This document shows, piece after piece, positions 17,045 to 25,392 of a stretch of 64,000 nt of DNA. How positions within the stretch are numbered: the first letter of the stretch is position 1; each line of letters opens with the position of its first letter. Below the pieces are notes generated by a model that was not told where the DNA came from, did no database searches, and was given only the letters and a program-made list of their open reading frames with translations. The position numbers and the translations under genes were made by a program. The DNA is from an uncultured Clostridia bacterium (GTDB lineage: Bacteria > Bacillota > Clostridia > Christensenellales > UBA1242). The stretch is from assembly GCA_947053595.1 (NCBI GenBank), contig CAMRSX010000002.1:83098-147097 (forward strand). Direction: 5' to 3'.

Positions 17045-18769
17045 TTATTTTTCAATCTCTTCAATTTCGTCGCGAATCAGCACTTTCAGCTCTGAAATCA
17101 GCTCTCCCATTGGAATGAAAAGCTGCTCTCCTGTTGCCCTGATTGTCACCTCAGCCTGCCCATTTGCAATGGTTTTTGGGCTGACGACAACTCTGATTGG
17201 CATGCCCATAAGCTCGCTGTCTGTCAGCTTGATGCCTGCAGAGAGGTTGCGGTCGTCAAACAGCACTTCAATGCCAGCGTCCAACATGTTTTTGTAAAGC
17301 TCGTCAGACACCGCGCTAACATTTTCGTTGTCCAACCTGATTGGACAAAAGTGCACTTGCCATGGCGCAATGGTCATTGGCCAAACCAAGCCTTTTTCGT
17401 CTGCCTTTTCTTCAATTATGCTGGCAAGTGAGCGCCCCACGCCAATGCCATAGCAGCCCATGATTGGCTCTTTGTTGCTGCCGTCTGGCATTGTCACCTT
17501 CATGCCCATTGGCTTTGTGTATTTTGTGCCAAGCTGAAAGATGTTTCCAATTTCAATGCCGCGCGTGAGAGTGAGTTTCTGTCCGCAATGCACACACTTT
17601 TCGCCTTCTTTCACCAGTGCAACATCCACAAAGGTTGTTTGTGGCAAATCTCTTGAAAAACTGCAATGCACAATGTGAAACTCTGGCTTGTTGGCGCCCG
17701 TAACAAAGTTTTGCAAGTTTTGCAGTGTCTTGTCAAAAAACACAAAACTGCCCTCTGGCACATTCAAGTTGATGCAACCAATGTTGCCTGCGCACAGCCC
17801 AAACTCTTCCACATCCACTGGCAAAAGCTCGCTTTGCACCAGTTTTTGAAGCTTTGTTTCATTCACTTCAGCATCGCCACGAAGGAAGACAATCACAAGT
17901 TTGCCTTCTGTTTCGGTTTTAAAGCAAACCGCCTTGCAAGCGTGCTTGGCGTCCGTTTCCAAAAAGGCACAAACATCCTCAATGGTGTGGGCATTTCCTG
18001 TGAAAATTTCTTCTTTTTCGCCGGCAATTTGGGTGTCGTTTTCTTCTTTTTCAGAGGTTGCAACTTCCATGTTGCTGGAGTGTCCGCAATGTGGGCAAAT
18101 CACCAAACTGTCCTCTCCCGCAGGTGTGACAGCCATATATTCGTGTGAAATCTTGCCGCCCATCATGCCGTTGTCGCCTTCCACCACAACAAAGTTTTTA
18201 AAGCCAATGCGCTTATATATGCGCTTGTATGCGTCATACACTTTTTTATAAAAATTGTCCAAATCTTCTTGCGATGAGTGGAAAGAATATGCGTCCTTCA
18301 TCGTGAACTCTCTCACCCTGATAAGCCCGCCTCTTGACCTTGCCTCGTCGCGAAACTTGGTTTGAATTTGATATATCAGAAATGGCAGCTGGTCGTGGCT
18401 TTTCACGGTGTTAAGCGCCATATGCACGGCTGCTTCTTCATGCGTCATGCCAAGCACCATGTCATGTCCGGTTCTGTCCTTAAAGCGCACCATTTCGCTT
18501 TTTATGGAGCCATATCTTCCGCTCAGTTCCCAAAGCTCGCGTGGCATAACCACAGGAAACAAAACTTCTTGCCCGCCAAGCTTGTTCATCTCTTCGCGGA
18601 TGATGTTTTGAATTTTCAAACTCACCTTTTGCGCTGGTGGCAACAAAGAAAAAATCCCCGCGCTGACTTGCTTAATAAAGCCCGCACGCAGCAGCAAAAT
18701 GTGGCTTTTGATGCTTGCCCCAGCTGGAGCCTCTTTAATTCTTTCTCCCACAATTTTTGAAAGTTTCAT
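17045..18769 (-). CDS. proS: Prolyl-tRNA synthetase (bacterial type with editing insertion)
   Basis: 574 residues, normal length for bacterial ProRS. It charges tRNA-Pro with proline in the cytoplasm. Class II motifs are clear: GMTHEEAA, FRDEARSRGGLIRVREFTM (motif 2) and GCYGIGVGRSLASIIEE (motif 3). Between motifs 2 and 3, about residues 225-390, lies the YbaK-like editing insertion that clears mischarged Ala-tRNA. A C-terminal anticodon-binding domain begins near residue 470 (IAPWQVHFCPI). The start overlaps the xseB stop as ATGA, so proS is the last gene of a coupled nusB-xseA-xseB-proS string. A strong hairpin lies just behind it. Confidence 0.97.
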   Translation of the reverse strand: MKLSKIVGERIKEAPAGASIKSHILLLRAGFIKQVSAGIFSLLPPAQKVSLKIQNIIREEMNKLGGQEVLFPVVMPRELWELSGRYGSIKSEMVRFKDRTGHDMVLGMTHEEAAVHMALNTVKSHDQLPFLIYQIQTKFRDEARSRGGLIRVREFTMKDAYSFHSSQEDLDNFYKKVYDAYKRIYKRIGFKNFVVVEGDNGMMGGKISHEYMAVTPAGEDSLVICPHCGHSSNMEVATSEKEENDTQIAGEKEEIFTGNAHTIEDVCAFLETDAKHACKAVCFKTETEGKLVIVFLRGDAEVNETKLQKLVQSELLPVDVEEFGLCAGNIGCINLNVPEGSFVFFDKTLQNLQNFVTGANKPEFHIVHCSFSRDLPQTTFVDVALVKEGEKCVHCGQKLTLTRGIEIGNIFQLGTKYTKPMGMKVTMPDGSNKEPIMGCYGIGVGRSLASIIEEKADEKGLVWPMTIAPWQVHFCPIRLDNENVSAVSDELYKNMLDAGIEVLFDDRNLSAGIKLTDSELMGMPIRVVVSPKTIANGQAEVTIRATGEQLFIPMGELISELKVLIRDEIEEIEK

Positions 18770-18969
18770 CTCTCTTCCTCCGTAAATCCGTCAAGCTCTC
18801 TCTTGATTTCATAAAGCTTGCCAGTGGTTTTTTTCAGCTCTTCTTGCGCAAACTTCGCCAAAAAGCTGGCGCGCTCAAACAGCGTTTGTGCCTCTTTCAA
18901 CGGCAAATTTTCGCTTTCCAACTTTCCAACAATTTCTTCCAGTTCTTTCAGCGCTTCTTCATAGTTCAT
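18766..18969 (-). CDS. xseB: Exodeoxyribonuclease VII small subunit
   Basis: 67 residues, typical for XseB. It forms the small-subunit part of exonuclease VII, a single-strand-specific nuclease. The sequence MNYEEALKELEEIVGKLESE followed by LPLKEAQTLFERA is the standard family signature, folding as a helical hairpin. The ATG at 18967-18969 has GGAGG seven bases upstream; the ORF track start at 18990 is an extension. It lies between xseA and proS and overlaps the proS start by four bases. Confidence 0.95.
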   Translation of the reverse strand: MNYEEALKELEEIVGKLESENLPLKEAQTLFERASFLAKFAQEELKKTTGKLYEIKRELDGFTEEER

Positions 18970-18995
18970 TGTTTTTCCTCCATTCTTCAAAGCTT

Positions 18996-20177
18996 TCAGT
19001 TTTGATTGATTTTAATGTCAACTCGCCCATCCACAAAGTTGATTTCCACCGTCTTGTTCAAATCCAACTCGCCTCGCTTTGCAATTGTCTTGCCCGCTTG
19101 CTCTATTTTAGCATATCCAAGGCTTAAGATGTCAAGCGGATTAAGTTTTTTCAGCGCCAGAAGTTTCAGCTCCAGAGCGTGGCTTGTTTCCGTCACAAAG
19201 CGCTCCAAACAACCAGCCACATTTTGCGAAAGTTTTTCCAGTTTTCTTGCCCTCCTGTCTGCTTGCGCTTGCATCAAAAACATGGCTTGCTGTTGCAGCT
19301 CTTGAAGCTGCGTTGTTTTGTCTGCAACAATGCCGTCCAAAAGTCTGGAAAGCCGCTCAACTTCTCGCTTGAAAGTGGAGTGCAAATTGGCGGTGTCTTT
19401 GGTGAGAAGCTCGGCTGCCGCACTTGGCGTTGGAGCCCGCAAATCTGCCGCAAAATCCGAAATTGTGAAGTCTGTTTCGTGACCAACTGCCGAAACAATG
19501 GGCTTGTTGCACGCAAAAATTGCCCGTGCAATGATTTCGGTGTTGTAGGCTGCAAGGTCTTCCAAACTGCCGCCGCCTCTTGCCACCACCACAACATCCA
19601 CACCGTCATAGTCCGAAAAAAAGTTGATGCCATCTGCAATTTCTCGCTCGGCGTCTTTGCCCTGAACTTTGGTGTGAAAAAGCACAATGTCCACGCCGGC
19701 GTTTCGCCTCCATGTGACATTTTTGATGTCTTGAATCACCGCTCCGTCGCGAGATGTCACCACGCCAATTCTTTTCACCACAGAAGGAATGGCTTTTTTG
19801 TGAGCCTCATCAAAAAGCCCCTCTTTTGTCAGCTTGTCCTTCAAAATCAAAAAGTTTTTAAACAGCATTCCCAGCCCAAACGCTTCCACGCCAGACACCA
19901 AAAAACTGAATCTGCCGCCCTTGACATAAAAATTTGGCGAGCCCGTCACAACCACCTGCTCACCTTCCACAATCTGCGAAAAAATTTCGCTTTTAAAGCA
20001 CACGCAAGGCAGTGAACTTTCTTCATCCTTAATCTGAAAATAAAGCGCCCCTCTTGCACAAGAAATGCCAAAAACTTCTCCCACGATTTTGACGTTGTGG
20101 AGAAGTTCTTCTGCATTAAAAATGTTTTTAATGATGCTATTAAATTTTGTGACCGAAAGGGTGTATTCGTTGTTCAT
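18996..20177 (-). CDS. xseA: Exodeoxyribonuclease VII large subunit
   Basis: 393 residues. It is the catalytic subunit of exonuclease VII, which degrades single-stranded DNA from both ends. An N-terminal OB-fold (about 1-100) is followed by the catalytic core with KRIGVVTSRDGAVIQDI, VVARGGGSLEDL and SAVGHETDFTISDFAADLRAPTPSAAAEL, all diagnostic. A coiled-coil region follows. The ORF track extends the gene to 20294, into nusB; I take the ATG at 20175-20177 (MNNEYTLSVTKFN), matching family N-termini. It begins just past the nusB stop. Confidence 0.96.
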   Translation of the reverse strand: MNNEYTLSVTKFNSIIKNIFNAEELLHNVKIVGEVFGISCARGALYFQIKDEESSLPCVCFKSEIFSQIVEGEQVVVTGSPNFYVKGGRFSFLVSGVEAFGLGMLFKNFLILKDKLTKEGLFDEAHKKAIPSVVKRIGVVTSRDGAVIQDIKNVTWRRNAGVDIVLFHTKVQGKDAEREIADGINFFSDYDGVDVVVVARGGGSLEDLAAYNTEIIARAIFACNKPIVSAVGHETDFTISDFAADLRAPTPSAAAELLTKDTANLHSTFKREVERLSRLLDGIVADKTTQLQELQQQAMFLMQAQADRRARKLEKLSQNVAGCLERFVTETSHALELKLLALKKLNPLDILSLGYAKIEQAGKTIAKRGELDLNKTVEINFVDGRVDIKINQN

Positions 20178-20179
20178 TT

Positions 20180-20560
20180 TCAGTTTAATATGGCTGACAG
20201 CAGCCCGTTGATGAATTTGTGCGATTTGTCTGTGCTGTATTCCTTTGCCAATTCCAGTGCTTCGTTGATTGCCACCGCCTTTGGCGTGCCGCAATACAAA
20301 ATTTCACAAAGTGCCAAATACACCAAAGCCAAATCAATTTTAAAAAGCCTGTCATAGTTGAAATTTTTGAGATGTGCCTCAATTTTTTCTTTCATTTCAT
20401 CTTTGTGCAACTTAAAAGCACTCATAATCTCTTCAAAAAACTTTTGATTTTCTTCCTTGTTAAGCGGAAGAAGATTTTCTTTTGAAAGGTTTTCATCGCA
20501 TTCATGAAACAGCCCTTCAAAGATGAGAATGAAAGCATTCACACGTGCATCATTACGCAT
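20180..20560 (-). CDS. nusB: Transcription antitermination factor NusB
   Basis: 126 residues, all-helical, normal NusB size. It binds boxA RNA with S10 during rRNA antitermination. Visible family features are MRNDARVNAFILIFEGLFH at the N-terminus, IEAHLKNFNYDRLFKIDLALVYLA, and the C-terminal AINEALELAKEYSTDKSHKFINGLL. The ATG at 20558-20560 overlaps the end of the Asp23-family gene by 8 bases and has GAGG upstream. The track start at 20716 is an extension. The Asp23-nusB-xseA-xseB order is standard in Firmicutes. Confidence 0.95.
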   Translation of the reverse strand: MRNDARVNAFILIFEGLFHECDENLSKENLLPLNKEENQKFFEEIMSAFKLHKDEMKEKIEAHLKNFNYDRLFKIDLALVYLALCEILYCGTPKAVAINEALELAKEYSTDKSHKFINGLLSAILN

Positions 20561-20924
20561 TGGAAACCTCGCTGTCGCACTCAACATTGATGACATGGAT
20601 GTTGATTTTAAGCGGTTTAAGTGCCACCATGGTTGCCAACGAATTTCTGATGTTTTCCTGAACGCGATATGCAATGTCTGGCACACTATAGCCAATTGCA
20701 ATGTTGATGAAAACATCCACTGTCAGTGCGCCATTTTTTTCAAACTTAATTTCCACGCCATCGTCATAGCGATTGAACAGCCTCTTAATCCACGGCCTTG
20801 CAGAGTTTGTCACGCTTTCAACGCCAACAATTTCCTTTGCTGCCAAGTTGATGATTGAAACCAAAATCTTTCTGTCCAGCGTGATTTTTCCGCTTCCTGC
20901 TGCGTCTTGGGTTTTTGCTGCCAT
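20553..20924 (-). CDS. Asp23/Gls24 (YqhY-type) envelope stress family protein
   Basis: 123 residues. The conserved Asp23 core is visible: GKITLDRKILVSIINLAAKEIVGVESV, then FEKNGALTVDVFINIAIGYSVPDIAYRVQENIRNSLATM. Proteins of this type next to nusB are usually called YqhY and are linked to fatty-acid synthesis control in bacilli; that role is inherited from the family and not visible here. It has a good SD (TAAGGAG) and overlaps nusB, giving translational coupling. It starts the segment between spoIIIAH and nusB. Confidence 0.92.
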   Translation of the reverse strand: MAAKTQDAAGSGKITLDRKILVSIINLAAKEIVGVESVTNSARPWIKRLFNRYDDGVEIKFEKNGALTVDVFINIAIGYSVPDIAYRVQENIRNSLATMVALKPLKINIHVINVECDSEVSNA

Positions 20925-21012
20925 AATTTTCTCCTTATGTTAAAAACATTTTAACACATTTAAAAAGCAATTTGCAAATTTTTAAGCAGACAAAACAAAG
21001 AAACTTTCAAAA

Positions 21013-21480
21013 TTATTCTGCACTGAACACAACAATGTTTCTAAGCTTGGTGCCAAGTTGCTCCATAACAATGGTGGAAATTTTGGCAACTTCATTGTCG
21101 CTGAGAGAAGAAGCCTTCACAACAACGTTCACTTTTGTGTCAGAAATTGCAATCACGCAGTCCGAAAAACCTTGTGCCTTAACAAGCCCTTCCACTGCAA
21201 GTTCTTTGTCCATTGTTTCAATAAGTTTAAGCTTTGCGCTTTCTGCAGCTGCAATGGCAGTTTCTGTGGAAGATTCGCTGTCAATGATGGCATCATAATA
21301 CAAAATCTCTTGGTCACGAGTGCTGCTGCGGTCGTTGCGATATGAAGTGAAATAACTGGTTGTTGCAACATTTGTGTTGGTTTCTTTGATGGAATTGTTA
21401 AGTGCAATGTTTAAATATCCTGTCACACCCAAAAGCACAACCATAAGTGTGAGGATGATGATTTTTGTTCTTTTTTTCAT
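21013..21480 (-). CDS. spoIIIAH: Stage III sporulation protein AH
   Basis: 155 residues: one N-terminal transmembrane segment (IIILTLMVVLLGVTGYL) then an extracytoplasmic domain. SpoIIIAH sits in the mother-cell membrane and binds SpoIIQ of the forespore to build the feeding-tube channel. The ring-building motif region ends VAKISTIVMEQLGTKLRNIVVF, resembling the EscJ/PrgK-like fold. It is the last gene of the spoIIIA string. Confidence 0.92.
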   Translation of the reverse strand: MKKRTKIIILTLMVVLLGVTGYLNIALNNSIKETNTNVATTSYFTSYRNDRSSTRDQEILYYDAIIDSESSTETAIAAAESAKLKLIETMDKELAVEGLVKAQGFSDCVIAISDTKVNVVVKASSLSDNEVAKISTIVMEQLGTKLRNIVVFSAE

Positions 21481-21552
21481 ATTAATCTCCTTTAAAGCCC
21501 TTTTGGCTTTGTTTTTGTTTTGCCCCGTCGGGCTTGTCCATGCAAGAATTTT

Positions 21553-22071
21553 TTAAGCAAGAATTGTGATGTTTTCTGCATCCACCTCCAGCACTGTCAA
21601 AGCGGCTGTATGGATGCTCATCTTCACAGCAAAATTTTCAGCACCTTTGGCAACAATCACCACCCCCTTTATCACAGGATAATTTTGCTTGACAATAACT
21701 GGCTGATTGGAAACCATGATGATTGTTTCTGTTTTTATTGTTGTTTCGGTGTCGCCAGAAACAACCGTCTTGGTTTCGGTGTCAGTTGCATACTCGTAAG
21801 TGAAGCCGCACTCAAGCGTAATCACAACACTTGTTTCTCCCACGCCAGCAATCTTGGACAATACATTAACCAACTTATTCTCAAGCGCGTGCACATATTC
21901 CTCGGTGGAAGAATATTCTTGTGTCGAATTGTCACTAATCTTGTCACTCTTTGGCTTGGTGCAAAAAGAGAAGTATGCCACGCACAAAATCAGCCCAACA
22001 ACCACCGCAATGATAATTTGAATATGTTTCACGCCTTTCAGCTTTTCCCACAGATTTTTGATTTTACTCAT
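21553..22071 (-). CDS. spoIIIAG: Stage III sporulation protein AG
   Basis: 172 residues with one N-terminal membrane segment (IIIAVVVGLILCVAYFSF) and a ring-building domain ending in a hydrophobic VKMSIHTAALTVLEVDAENITI. SpoIIIAG oligomerises into a large ring in the mother-cell side of the channel. The conserved GVVIVAKGAENFAVKMSIHTA region matches the family. The ATG overlaps the spoIIIAF stop within GAGGTGAAATTTAATGAG, whose GGAGG serves as its SD. Confidence 0.93.
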   Translation of the reverse strand: MSKIKNLWEKLKGVKHIQIIIAVVVGLILCVAYFSFCTKPKSDKISDNSTQEYSSTEEYVHALENKLVNVLSKIAGVGETSVVITLECGFTYEYATDTETKTVVSGDTETTIKTETIIMVSNQPVIVKQNYPVIKGVVIVAKGAENFAVKMSIHTAALTVLEVDAENITILA

Positions 22072-22558
22072 TAAATTTCACCTCCACATTTTCAAGAGTT
22101 TCGTCAATAATTTTCCTAATCACAATTTTGGCTGACGCCTTGTCTTTGCACTGACTGTCAGTGTCAAAGCTGAGGTTTTCAAGGTTAACAAACACCCCAA
22201 AAATTTCCAGCTTTTCACTCAGCACATTGGCATTGATGGAAATTTCAACATTTTTCAATCCCTCCTTTTTTACTTTGTCAGAAAGCCCCTCTGTTATGGC
22301 ATTAAGTTTGTCAATGTTAAGTTGATATAAATAGTTTTCCTGAAGCTGCGAAGAGGAGCTGTTGTTGAACAAGTTGCCAAAGTTGTAATCTTTTCCAAAC
22401 AACTTTGGAAGCGGAGAAACAATCACAAGAATAATCACAAAGGAAAAAATCACCTTGATATATCTGTTGACTTGCCCCTCCGGAAGCACCAACTCTGCCA
22501 ACACAGAAAGAATGACAATGCCCGCAACACTCAAAAGCCACGCCGAAATTCCGCTCAC
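22064..22558 (-). CDS. spoIIIAF: Stage III sporulation protein AF
   Basis: 164 residues: two N-terminal membrane segments (WLLSVAGIVILSVLAELVLPEG, then IKVIFSFVIILVIVSPLPKLF) and a soluble domain of about 100 residues. The LLPEGQVNRYIK-like sequence between the helices is typical. The start is GTG at 22556-22558, with AAGGAGG upstream. It overlaps spoIIIAG. Confidence 0.92.
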   Translation of the reverse strand: MSGISAWLLSVAGIVILSVLAELVLPEGQVNRYIKVIFSFVIILVIVSPLPKLFGKDYNFGNLFNNSSSSQLQENYLYQLNIDKLNAITEGLSDKVKKEGLKNVEISINANVLSEKLEIFGVFVNLENLSFDTDSQCKDKASAKIVIRKIIDETLENVEVKFNE

Positions 22559-22571
22559 TTTTGCCCTCCTT

Positions 22572-23831
22572 TTAAATCACCAAATTTGCCGAGCACATCA
22601 CCAGCCCTGTCAGCACCAAATACATAAACGAAATTGCCACCAAAAGCGCCACCAGAAGCGAGAGGCTTTTTGACATGTCGCTCATGAAGTTTGCAATCTT
22701 TCTGTCGCCAATAGGCTCGATGATGCCCGCCATAAACTTGAGTGCCAGCATAAAGATGACAAGGTTCACAAGTGGCGAAATGATGCTGGCAAGAAGCAAA
22801 AACAATCCCACTCCGCCAACGGCATTTTTAATCAGCATGCTGCTTGCCATGATGATGGAAAGCCCATCCGAAACATATCCGCCCACAATTGGCACATAGC
22901 TTTTGATGGCATATTTGGCAGTGCGAATGGAAAGTCCGTCCACCGCGCCCGCCATCACGCCTTGAATGCTGACAAAACCCAAGAATATGGTGAAGCAAAG
23001 CCCGATTGTCCACTTAAACGTGCTTTGAAGAAAGCTGACAAACTTGTCCAGCCGCACATTGTTGGAAAGGTTTCCCACAATGGAAAAGATGATGGAAAAG
23101 ATGAACAGCGGCAAAAGGAAATAGGTTATGAAGTTGATGATGACATCACTCAAAAGCGCAATGGCAGGCTGATAAATGCCCACCGACACAGTTCCTCCCA
23201 CGGCAGTCAAAAGCGTCAGCAGAATGGGAAATATTGCATCAAACATCGCCTTCAGTGTGGTGAGCGTTGTGGATGTCAGTTTGATGATTTGCACCAGCGA
23301 CGCCCCCAAAAACACAATCACAACCCCATATGTGACAAAGTGGATTATGTTGCCAATGGACTTGCCGCTTGTGGCAGGCTTTAGGTTTTCCACCATCCCG
23401 CCCAAGATGGCAATGGAGATGATGCCTGCAATGATGGGCAAATATCCTTTCAGCCCATCCCAAAAGATGGAAAGCACGCTGGCAAAGAAGTTTTGCGAAT
23501 TTTCTGCATATTCTCCCGAAAGCACCAACTCCAACTTGCTGACAAAAGAGTTTGCAGCAAACAGATTTTTTGCGCTGATGTTAAGCTTTTCAACAATCTT
23601 TTCCAAGCTGTCAAAATCCAAATTGTCAATTTGCTTTTCAACCTCTTCTTCCAACTCTTTTTCAATGTCGCTTTCACTTTCAGAATCGGCATAGGCAGCG
23701 TTTGGAACAAAGCCATTGCAGATGTCAAAGCGACCATAAAAGCAAGAGAGAAAAATCAGCGCAATAATCAAAAAGGGATAAATTCGTCTGCCACGGCTCT
23801 TCTTTTTGGCAGCACAACCAAACAATCTCAT
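22572..23831 (-). CDS. spoIIIAE: Stage III sporulation protein AE
   Basis: 419 residues, a polytopic membrane protein with signal-like N-terminus, a helical extracytoplasmic part (about 45-120), and several hydrophobic helices from residue 125 onward. SpoIIIAE is an inner part of the mother-cell/forespore channel. I use the ATG at 23829-23831, which shares its A with the TGA stop of spoIIIAD; a GTG one codon earlier is also possible. GGTVSVGIYQPAIALLSDVI and VGGYVSDGLSIIMAS fit the family. Confidence 0.93.
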   Translation of the reverse strand: MRLFGCAAKKKSRGRRIYPFLIIALIFLSCFYGRFDICNGFVPNAAYADSESESDIEKELEEEVEKQIDNLDFDSLEKIVEKLNISAKNLFAANSFVSKLELVLSGEYAENSQNFFASVLSIFWDGLKGYLPIIAGIISIAILGGMVENLKPATSGKSIGNIIHFVTYGVVIVFLGASLVQIIKLTSTTLTTLKAMFDAIFPILLTLLTAVGGTVSVGIYQPAIALLSDVIINFITYFLLPLFIFSIIFSIVGNLSNNVRLDKFVSFLQSTFKWTIGLCFTIFLGFVSIQGVMAGAVDGLSIRTAKYAIKSYVPIVGGYVSDGLSIIMASSMLIKNAVGGVGLFLLLASIISPLVNLVIFMLALKFMAGIIEPIGDRKIANFMSDMSKSLSLLVALLVAISFMYLVLTGLVMCSANLVI

Positions 23832-24223
23832 CACGATGGCAACAACTCAACCACAATGTCCAAAATGCTGGTCACAATTGGAAGAGCCATGACCAGAATT
23901 ATGATTTTTCCGCCAAGAAGCACTTTGTCTGCCAAGCTTGCATTGCCGGTGTCTTGACAGATGCTTGCCGTAAACTCTGTCAAATATCCAATTCCAATAA
24001 TTTTGAAGATGATGGAATAAAGCGAACTGTTGATGCCTGTCACATTGAAGATGTTGTTGAAACTTTCAAACACATTGGAAAGATAGGAGATGAGATAGAA
24101 GATGATGATAATCCCCCCAACAATGGAAAGCATGATTGCAAAGTCAGGACGCACAGGCTTGATAATCAAGCTTGCAATGCAGGTGATTATGGCAATGCTG
24201 ATGATTTTGTACAAAGTATCCAA
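23831..24223 (-). CDS. spoIIIAD: Stage III sporulation protein AD
   Basis: 130 residues with four hydrophobic helices and the characteristic GIGYLTEFTASICQDTGNASLADKVLLGGK segment (only part quoted counts: EFTASICQDTGNASLADKV), shared by SpoIIIAD proteins. The start codon is TTG at 24221-24223, eight bases behind GGAGG. It is directly coupled to spoIIIAE. Confidence 0.93.
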   Translation of the reverse strand: MDTLYKIISIAIITCIASLIIKPVRPDFAIMLSIVGGIIIIFYLISYLSNVFESFNNIFNVTGINSSLYSIIFKIIGIGYLTEFTASICQDTGNASLADKVLLGGKIIILVMALPIVTSILDIVVELLPS

Positions 24224-24256
24224 AAACGCGCCCTCCTTTAAAAAATTTTCTTTAAC

Positions 24257-24469
24257 TTACAAAAACGGCAACACAGAAAAATTGAACATGGTTTTTATGG
24301 TGGAGAACAAATCTCCAATCATTCCAATCACCATGAAAAGCACAATCACAACTCCGGCAAGAGTTGCCAAAGTTGAAATATCCTCTTTGCCGCTGTTCTT
24401 CAAAATTTGGCTGACCACGGCAGTTAAAATTCCAATGGCAGCAATTTTAAAAATGATGTCAACATCCAT
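24257..24469 (-). CDS. spoIIIAC: Stage III sporulation protein AC
   Basis: 70 residues with two hydrophobic helices, the normal size for SpoIIIAC. MDVDIIFKIAAIGILTAVVS and the GKEDISTLATLAGVVIVLFM core match the family. The track starts at 24652, but this extension is repeat DNA; the ATG at 24467-24469 has GGGAGG upstream. Unlike the usual arrangement, about 410 bases of repeat-rich DNA separate it from spoIIIAB. Confidence 0.94.
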   Translation of the reverse strand: MDVDIIFKIAAIGILTAVVSQILKNSGKEDISTLATLAGVVIVLFMVIGMIGDLFSTIKTMFNFSVLPFL

Positions 24470-24880
24470 AATGTCCTCCCAAACTGCGCTTTTGCTTGTT
24501 TTTGTCGCTTGCGACAAAAAGCGGCGCCCTAACACTTGTTTGCTCGGCCTCGCGCCAAACTTCATCGCAACCTGCGCCTTAACTTGGCTTGCCATACTGG
24601 CAAGCGCTCGTGAAACACTTGGTTGCTCCTTCTTCCCAAAAATGGCAAGCATTTTTGGGAACCCTAAAAACCGCTGGCGATTTAGCGCGGCTTAAAGCGG
24701 TGCAAAAATTAAAACAAAATTTTAATTTTTGCAATTTTTCATGTCTTCTTTTGTAAAAGTCATTCTCACCGAAGCGCAAGCGCTGCCTTTTGATGTCATT
24801 CTGAGCGAAGTCGAAGGAACTCGCTGGCACAACACTGCAACAAGACAGCGGGTGTGCCTGTCCGCTTTCCTTCTTTTCAA
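24470..24880. repeat. Repeat-rich insertion between spoIIIAB and spoIIIAC
   Basis: This 411-base gap holds no credible gene. From 24481 it contains a family-2 element (AAACTGCGCTTTTGCT, hairpin TTTTTGTCGC/GCGACAAAAA, CGCCAAACTTCATCGC). Near 24790-24825 is a family-3 element (TCATTCTGAGCGAAGTCGAA). Around 24680-24740 an AT-rich AAAATTAAAAC...TTTTAATTTTTGC inverted repeat is present. The 129-residue track ORF at 24579-24968 is a translation of this repeat DNA. Confidence 0.75.
24481..24570 (+). repeat. Family-2 hairpin element, copy A
   Basis: It starts AAACTGCGCTTTTGCT and has a perfect 10-bp stem TTTTTGTCGC/GCGACAAAAA at 24499-24520, followed by CTAACACTTGTTTGCTC and CGCCAAAC. The same layout appears at 33566 and 50360, and reversed at 33182, with different stem sequences. 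Confidence 0.75.
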
Positions 24881-25375
24881 TCAAATCAAAATAATCGCGC
24901 AAAAGATGCCTGCCACAATGCCCAGTTTGATTGAAAGCCCTCCATACTTTTTTTGCTCCACATCGCAAGCCAATTTAATTTCGTTGAAGCGCGCAATGAA
25001 GGTTTGAATTTCTTTGGTCTGATTTTCCACATCGCTTCTGCCCAGCGTCTTCAAAAACAGCAAGATGACGTCCTTCTCTTCTGGCTTAAGACATGCTGCT
25101 TTTTTGAAAATCTCTTCGTTTGTAAGCTCGCATTTCTTATCCAAAAAGTCCACAAATCGCTCGTCAATTTCCAGCAGATTTTTCTTGTTTGCGCCATCAA
25201 AGTTTGCAAGCAGCACCCTCAGCCTTTCTCGCGAAAAGTTGATTTCCAATGACAGCTTGTCCGCCAGCGCAATCAGTGACGCCCAAAAGCGCTTTCTTTT
25301 CATATATTTGATGGAAAAGAAATATCCCACACCGCAGCAGACGCAAAACATAATCACAATCAAAACATATTTCAT
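24881..25375 (-). CDS. spoIIIAB: Stage III sporulation protein AB
   Basis: 164 residues: N-terminal membrane helix (MKYVLIVIMFCVCCGVGYFFS), helical cytoplasmic part, C-terminal membrane helix (LSIKLGIVAGIFCAIILI). The family's type II secretion F-like pattern with LGRSDVENQTKEIQTF is visible. The track start at 25396 is less likely; the ATG at 25373-25375 has GGGAGA six bases upstream. It lies just behind spoIIIAA. Confidence 0.92.
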   Translation of the reverse strand: MKYVLIVIMFCVCCGVGYFFSIKYMKRKRFWASLIALADKLSLEINFSRERLRVLLANFDGANKKNLLEIDERFVDFLDKKCELTNEEIFKKAACLKPEEKDVILLFLKTLGRSDVENQTKEIQTFIARFNEIKLACDVEQKKYGGLSIKLGIVAGIFCAIILI

Positions 25376-25392
25376 ATATCTCTCCCTTAATG

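Noticed and set aside
24579-24968. 129-residue ORF between spoIIIAC and spoIIIAB
   Set aside because: It is translated repeat DNA (families 2 and 3) and overlaps the spoIIIAB end.
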